Notes under the pieces: model-generated
The model's input: only the letters and a program-made list of their open reading frames with translations
Told to the model about the DNA's origin: nothing
The model's database searches: none
Part shown: in pieces, positions 6,683 through 9,935 of the stretch
Layout: every line of letters starts with the position of its first letter
Position numbering within the stretch: position 1 is the stretch's first letter
Made by a program: the position numbers and the translations under genes
From: JASFQI01 sp050115555
GTDB lineage: Bacteria > Desulfobacterota > DSM-4660 > Desulfatiglandales > HGW-15
Assembly: GCA_050115555.1 (NCBI GenBank)
Contig: JASFQI010000175.1
Coordinates: 1 to 9,935, forward strand
DNA: 9,935 nucleotides
Reading direction: 5' to 3'

Positions 6683-7323
6683 TAAGACCTCCTGTCTTCC
6701 GCTTCTCGAATCCGATCCAGGATCTCACCAGCGGCCTTGCGGGGATCTTCCTGGCAGCAAACCGAGGAAATGACGGCCACCCCATACGCCCCGGCTTTCA
6801 TGACGGCGGCGGCGTTTTCCGCAGTGATTCCCCCGATGGCCACGATCGGAATGGACAACGTGTCCACGATCTCCTTGAGGACATCCAGGCCGCTCACCGG
6901 ACCGGCATCGTCTTTGCTCGATGTGGGATAGACCGGACCGAACCCCACGTAATCCGCCCCTGCTTCCAGACAGGTCCATGCTTCCTCCGGCGTGGCCGCT
7001 GAGCCCCCGATGATGCAATCCGGGCCCAGGAGATCCCGGGCCAGGGGAATAGGAAAGTCGTCCTGACCCAGATGAACGCCATGGGCCTCCGAGGCCAGGG
7101 CCACGTCCACCCGGTCATTGACCACAAAGACCGCCCCGCCTTCCTCGCAGATACGCTTCATCCCTCGAGCGGTCTCGATCATATCGCGCGTAGAGCCCTG
7201 CTTCTGTCGAAACTGGATCACGTCCGCACCGCCTTCCACGGCCATTCGAGCGAGTTCCAGATGGGAAAACCGGTCCTGGAGCACCGTGTCCGTGAGTACA
7301 TGAAGCCTTCCAATGCGTTTCAT
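6682..7323 (-). CDS. thiE: Thiamine-phosphate synthase
   Basis: This 213-residue TIM-barrel enzyme joins HMP pyrophosphate to thiazole phosphate, giving thiamine monophosphate. Family motifs in order are IQFRQK (36-41), VVNDRVDVA (67-75), GVHLGQDD (82-89), GGSAAT (106-111), VGFGPVYPTSSK (126-137), AIGGI (162-166) and GVAVISSV (181-188). Length fits the family (about 210). I chose the ATG at 7323 for two reasons: AGGAG lies 7 bases upstream, and a good promoter sits at 7388-7415, downstream of the alternative ORF start at 7488, whose extra 55 residues look unrelated to ThiE. It is the first gene of the thiE-thiL(-thiM) unit. thiC, thiG and thiD are not in the window, so this cluster covers assembly, phosphorylation and salvage only. 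Confidence 0.95.
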   Translation of the reverse strand: MKRIGRLHVLTDTVLQDRFSHLELARMAVEGGADVIQFRQKQGSTRDMIETARGMKRICEEGGAVFVVNDRVDVALASEAHGVHLGQDDFPIPLARDLLGPDCIIGGSAATPEEAWTCLEAGADYVGFGPVYPTSSKDDAGPVSGLDVLKEIVDTLSIPIVAIGGITAENAAAVMKAGAYGVAVISSVCCQEDPRKAAGEILDRIREAEDRRS

Positions 7324-7387
7324 GCATCCTCTCCTGCCGAATCGTTCCTGTACCATGCCTCCTGCAAACCACAACGTCACGGCCCCC

Positions 7388-7415
7388 ATCATACCCCTTT
7401 CCAATGAATTTTCAA
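7388..7415 (-). promoter_or_regulatory. sigma70-type promoter of thiE-thiL(-thiM)
   Basis: On the minus strand, TTGAAA (7415-7410) and TATGAT (7393-7388) are separated by 16 bases; each matches the consensus at five of six positions. Transcription would start near 7381 and leave a leader of about 60 nt before the thiE ATG, too short for a TPP riboswitch of about 100 nt. Confidence 0.6.
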
Positions 7416-7481
7416 CTGCCGGAAACAGTCTTCCTCGGGATGGCCGGATTCCTTGTTCAGCCCCTTTCGATTGGCTCGGAT

Positions 7482-7822
7482 GATCCAAATCGAAATCGAG
7501 AACGAGACGGCACGTGCAGATACCAAAACCGACCGCTTACCGCTTCAGGAAAACGATTTCGATCCCGATAGCGATTTGGATTTCGAAAAAATCGGACGTT
7601 TTGAAAGGTGAACCCTTTCTCAGGACCGAGTATTCCATGCATTTGTTACACCGGCAGACTTCTTCGGTAGACCTCTTCGGTTGACAGCCCCCGACCGCTC
7701 CTCTAGACTTCTCTTGTTCCTTGGGTTATCCAAATCGCTATCGGGATCGGGATCGAAATCGAAGAAGCACGCCACTTGGACCCAAAAAGCCGATTTCGAT
7801 CCCGATAGCGATTTCGATCCCG
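7482..7822. repeat. Four-copy alternating inverted repeat, GATTTCGATCCCGATAGC family
   Basis: Copies: A 7482-7506 (inverted, short), B 7554-7585 (direct), C 7728-7763 (inverted), D 7791-7822 (direct). B and D share an identical 24-base core (7554-7577 and 7791-7814: CGATTTCGATCCCGATAGCG followed by ATTT). Read on the opposite strand, C carries the same core with an extra CCCGAT hexamer. B is also followed by GGATTTCG, as in A and C. Alternating orientation gives competing hairpins B-C and C-D, with the C-D loop being short (about 27 nt). The internal unit is itself a degenerate 6-mer series (CGATTT, CGATCC, CGATAG). Recalled, not checked: similar AT/CG hexamer repeats are common between genes in Desulfobacterota. 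Confidence 0.75.
7681..7709 (+). promoter_or_regulatory. Candidate sigma70-type promoter of the ACT-DUF711 operon
   Basis: A perfect TTGACA (7681-7686), a 17-base spacer, and TAGACT (7704-7709, four of six matches including the key TA...T). Transcription would start near 7716 and give a leader of about 200 nt before the ATG at 7921. That leader would contain repeats C and D and the hairpin at 7847-7881. Confidence 0.5.
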
Positions 7823-7846
7823 AAAAATGCAAATTCCAACAATCGT

Positions 7847-7881
7847 GGATCCTGGACGATTATTCTTAGTACCAGGGATCC
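7847..7881 (+). other. Hairpin in the ACT-gene leader
   Basis: GGATCCTGG (7847-7855) pairs with CCAGGGATCC (7872-7881) with one bulged G; the loop is 16 nt. It is followed by TTTATG and ends 39 bases before the chosen start codon. It could be an operator, a weak attenuator or chance. No long T-run follows. Confidence 0.4.
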
Positions 7882-7920
7882 TTTATGACGAAACGTTGCG
7901 CTAAGGCAAGAGGGGATTTC

Positions 7921-8475
7921 ATGGAGAAGGTGGTCCTATCCGTTCTGGGCACGGATCGCCCGGGCATCGTGGCGGCGGTTTCCAGCGTCCTGATGGACTA
8001 CGGATGCAATGTGGAAGACGTGAGCCAGACCATTCTTCAGGGGGAGTTCGTGGGCATAGTGATTGCATCCGTGCCGGATCAAACCCCACTCGAGGACCTG
8101 AGACAAGCCCTTGGCAGGGCCCTTGATCCTCTCGACCTTCACGTGATGCTGAAATCCCTGAACGCCTCGACACCCCCCGGTGCTGGAACGGAGAGCGAGC
8201 CCTTTGTCGTAGTGACCACCGGCCCCGACCGGCTCGGCCTGGTAGCCGGCATCACTGAGGTCATGGCCCGGTTCGAAGTGAACATCACCCAATTGAAGGC
8301 GGCATTTCGAGGCGGGGACGACCCCCATCGAAACACCATGATCTACGAGGTGGACGTGCCTCCGGATACCGATCCCCAGGGCTTCCGCCTTGCGCTGAGA
8401 AAACGGGCCGAGGAGCTGGGATTGACCCTCAGCCTCCAGCACCGGGACATCTTCGAGGCCCTTCACCGAATCTAA
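7921..8475 (+). CDS. Tandem ACT-domain protein (GcvR-like regulator family)
   Basis: A 184-residue protein made of two ACT domains. The first is at about 3-78 (VVLSVLGTDRPGIVAAVSSV, the ACT signature with the ligand-loop glycine G15). The second is at about 94-172 (VVVTTGPDRLGLVAGITEV). ACT domains usually bind amino acids or other small ligands at dimer interfaces and control a partner enzyme. There is no catalytic or DNA-binding domain, so it is probably a ligand-sensing partner of the next gene, 19 bp downstream. I chose the ATG at 7921 because AGAGGGG precedes it by 5 bases and the ACT fold begins at once. An upstream in-frame ATG at 7885 adds 12 basic residues and has a poorer ribosome site. 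In Firmicutes the DUF711 partner is usually a single-ACT protein of about 90 residues (UPF0237), so this copy is double-length. Ligand unknown. Confidence 0.88.
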   Translation: MEKVVLSVLGTDRPGIVAAVSSVLMDYGCNVEDVSQTILQGEFVGIVIASVPDQTPLEDLRQALGRALDPLDLHVMLKSLNASTPPGAGTESEPFVVVTTGPDRLGLVAGITEVMARFEVNITQLKAAFRGGDDPHRNTMIYEVDVPPDTDPQGFRLALRKRAEELGLTLSLQHRDIFEALHRI

Positions 8476-8494
8476 TTCCACCGAGGAACACTCC

Positions 8495-9868
8495 ATGCTG
8501 ACTGATCGTGAAGTCCTGTCCACGCTCCAGATGCTCCGCAGCGAGCACCTTGACGTGCGCACCGTGACCCTGGGTGTCAGCCTGCTGGATTGCGCCAGCC
8601 ACGATCCGGATCGTTTCCGAAAAAACATCCACCGGAAAATATGCACGCTGGGCCGGGACCTGGTCCGAACCTGTGACGAGGTCGGGGACAAGTACGGCAT
8701 TCCCGTGGTCAACAAGAGGATCGCTGTCAGCCCGATCGCCGTGGCAGGGGCCCCGTTTTCGTCCGATCCGATGGTCCGGATCGCCGGGACCCTCGACGAG
8801 GCCGCCCGCGAGGTGGGGGTGGACTTCATCGGCGGATTCAGCGCTCTGGTGGAAAAGGGATTCGCCCCTGGGGACCGCGCCCTGATCGAGGCAATCCCCG
8901 AGGCCCTGGCCGAAACCGAGCGAATCTGTGCCTCGGTCAACGTGGCCTCCACGGCCGCTGGGATCAACATGGACGGGGTCCTCCTCATGGGTAGGACCGT
9001 CAAGGAGGCAGCGCGGCTCACGGCATCGGCGGATGGACTCGCATGCGCAAAGCTCGGCGTTTTTGCCAACATCCCTCAGGACGTGCCCTTCATGGCTGGA
9101 GCCTACCTCGGTGTCGGAGAACCGGATGCCGTAATCAACGTAGGGGTCAGCGGGCCTGGCGTGGTGAAGAACGCCATCGAGCGCTCCCGGCAGGCCGACC
9201 CGGCGCTCGATCTGGGTCGCCTCTCGGAAATCATCAAGCGAACCGCGTTCAAGGTGACGCGTGTGGGAGAGCTCATCGGGACCGAGGTGGCCGCGAACCT
9301 GAATGTTCCTTTCGGAGTGGTGGATCTTTCCCTGGCCCCGACGCCCAACGTGGGCGACAGCGTCGGCGAGATTTTTCAAAGCATGGGGCTTGAGAGCATC
9401 GGTGTGCCGGGCTCCACCGCCGTCCTGGCACTCCTGAACGATGCGGTGAAAAAAGGGGGCGCGTTTGCCAGCTCCCACGTCGGAGGATTGAGCGGGGCGT
9501 TCATCCCGGTAAGCGAGGACCTCAACATCTCGGAGGCTGCCCGCAAGGGATACCTTTCCCTGGAGAAGCTGGAGGCCATGACGAGCGTCTGCTCGGTCGG
9601 CCTGGACATGGTCGCCCTTCCCGGCGACGTATCGGCGGAGACCATCGCTGCGATTGTTGCGGACGAGATGGCCATCGGGGTCATCAACCGCAAAACCACG
9701 GCGGCCCGCCTCATTCCTGTGCCCGGGAAGAAGGCCGGGGACAAGGCCTTTTTCGGAGGCCTTCTTGGGGAAGCCACGATCATCGCCCTTCGCTCTCCCG
9801 AATCGTCGAGCGGCTTCATCCATCTCGGCGGCCGCATTCCCGCCCCCGCGCAGAGCCTGATCAATTGA
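8495..9868 (+). CDS. DUF711/UPF0210 family protein, function unknown
   Basis: A 457-residue protein that matches UPF0210/DUF711 closely along its length; members are about 445-455 residues. Conserved blocks include NKRIAVSPIA (73-82), ASTAAGINMDG (151-161), CAKLGVFANIPQDVPFMAGA (184-203), the stretch INVGVSGPGVV (214-224), LSLAPTPNVGDSVGEIF, VGGLSGAFIPVSED, CSVGLDM and, near the C-terminus, IPVPGKKAGD followed by FGGLLG. As I recall, structures of this family have a pyruvate formate-lyase-like barrel, but I see no glycyl-radical motif (RVxG[FWY]) here, so I do not assign that chemistry. No signal peptide or membrane segment is seen, so it is cytoplasmic. GAGGAA lies 9 bases before the ATG. 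It is the second gene of an operon with the ACT protein; that pairing recurs in distant bacteria and suggests ACT-controlled enzymatic activity. No substrate can be named. Confidence 0.93.
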   Translation: MLTDREVLSTLQMLRSEHLDVRTVTLGVSLLDCASHDPDRFRKNIHRKICTLGRDLVRTCDEVGDKYGIPVVNKRIAVSPIAVAGAPFSSDPMVRIAGTLDEAAREVGVDFIGGFSALVEKGFAPGDRALIEAIPEALAETERICASVNVASTAAGINMDGVLLMGRTVKEAARLTASADGLACAKLGVFANIPQDVPFMAGAYLGVGEPDAVINVGVSGPGVVKNAIERSRQADPALDLGRLSEIIKRTAFKVTRVGELIGTEVAANLNVPFGVVDLSLAPTPNVGDSVGEIFQSMGLESIGVPGSTAVLALLNDAVKKGGAFASSHVGGLSGAFIPVSEDLNISEAARKGYLSLEKLEAMTSVCSVGLDMVALPGDVSAETIAAIVADEMAIGVINRKTTAARLIPVPGKKAGDKAFFGGLLGEATIIALRSPESSSGFIHLGGRIPAPAQSLIN

Positions 9869-9935
9869 GAGACAAATCGGACCGGCCCTGCATCTCCTTA
9901 CGGACCCGCGCCATAAGGTCCTCCACGCCCTGCGC
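9861..9935 (-). CDS. Possible C-terminal end of an unidentified gene, right-edge partial
   Basis: An open minus-strand frame enters from the right edge and stops at TGA (9863-9861), overlapping the end of the DUF711 gene by 8 bp. The 24 visible residues (ending MQGRSDLSLN) look like a charged amphipathic C-terminal helix and are plausible protein, but this is too short to identify. It would be convergent with the ACT-DUF711 operon. It could equally be intergenic DNA. Confidence 0.4.
   Translation of the reverse strand, partial: AQGVEDLMARVRKEMQGRSDLSLN

Larger units (their letters stand above)
7324..7920. other. Large non-coding divergent region between thiE and the ACT gene
   Basis: About 600 bp with no gene I can support. 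It contains the thiE promoter near the left end, four copies of a GATTTCGATCCCGATAGC-like repeat (7482-7822), a promoter candidate at 7681-7709 reading right, and a GGATCC-bounded hairpin at 7847-7881. ORFs predicted here translate mostly to Asp/Pro/Ser-rich repeats (DFDPDSDFDP) and are artefacts of the DNA repeat. Confidence 0.7.

Noticed and set aside
7618..7623. CTGAGA on the minus strand upstream of thiE, suggesting a TPP riboswitch
   Set aside because: The required downstream CCTGAT/ACCAGCGTAGGGA-type conserved elements are absent, and the motif lies about 200 bp upstream of the likely thiE promoter.
7482..7822. CRISPR array
   Set aside because: Repeats alternate in orientation, differ in length and have irregular spacing, with no cas genes nearby.
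7681..7869. Small frames rich in Asp, Pro and Ser in the thiE-ACT gap
   Set aside because: They translate the non-coding hexamer repeats; the same pattern appears on both strands and there are no good ribosome sites.
8495..9868. Glycyl-radical enzyme
   Set aside because: No RVxG[FWY] motif near the C-terminus and no activase gene; only a recalled fold resemblance of the DUF711 family.

Overview
The window looks like a chromosomal segment of an obligately anaerobic Desulfobacterota (deltaproteobacterial) bacterium, either a sulfate reducer or a syntroph. The best evidence is the pair in the left half. An acyl-CoA dehydrogenase of the Desulfococcus multivorans glutaryl-CoA dehydrogenase type is followed by the carboxyltransferase (alpha) subunit of biotin-dependent, Na+-pumping glutaconyl-CoA decarboxylase. 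This pairing is typical of anaerobes that conserve the energy of glutaryl-CoA decarboxylation during aromatic, lysine or tryptophan breakdown. The DNA is GC-rich, and spurious antisense ORFs shadow most real genes.

Layout. (1) 1-1139, minus strand: a cyclic-nucleotide-binding-domain protein without a DNA-binding domain, followed by a tandem-PAS sensor protein that runs off the left edge. (2) 1140-1450: a divergent intergenic region with weak promoter candidates on both strands. (3) 1451-4506, plus strand: glutaryl-CoA dehydrogenase (acd) and gcdA, separated by 152 bp that holds a GC-rich hairpin, and ended by a very strong intrinsic terminator at 4513-4552. (4) 4628-7323, minus strand: thiE-thiL-thiM, a thiamine monophosphate assembly, phosphorylation and thiazole salvage cluster. 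thiE and thiL overlap by one base. A 134-bp imperfect inverted-repeat element sits between thiL and thiM. A good sigma70-type promoter lies close to thiE, and no TPP riboswitch is visible. (5) 7324-7920: about 600 bp of non-coding DNA with four alternating-orientation copies of a GATTTCGATCCCGATAGC-like repeat and a second promoter candidate. (6) 7921-9868, plus strand: a two-ACT-domain protein and a DUF711/UPF0210 protein, a widely conserved pair of unknown function. (7) 9861-9935: the possible C-terminal end of a minus-strand gene.

How the parts work together. Acd would oxidise glutaryl-CoA to glutaconyl-CoA without losing CO2. GcdA would then pass the carboxyl group to a biotin carrier so that a membrane GcdB could pump Na+. 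The carrier and membrane subunits are not in the window and must be encoded elsewhere. ThiM phosphorylates salvaged thiazole alcohol, ThiE couples it to HMP-PP, and ThiL makes TPP. ThiD is not here. I found no CRISPR array, tRNA, rRNA, transposase or phage gene. The least explained features are the two non-coding repeat families, the ACT/DUF711 pair, and the sensor pair beside the energy-conserving pathway.
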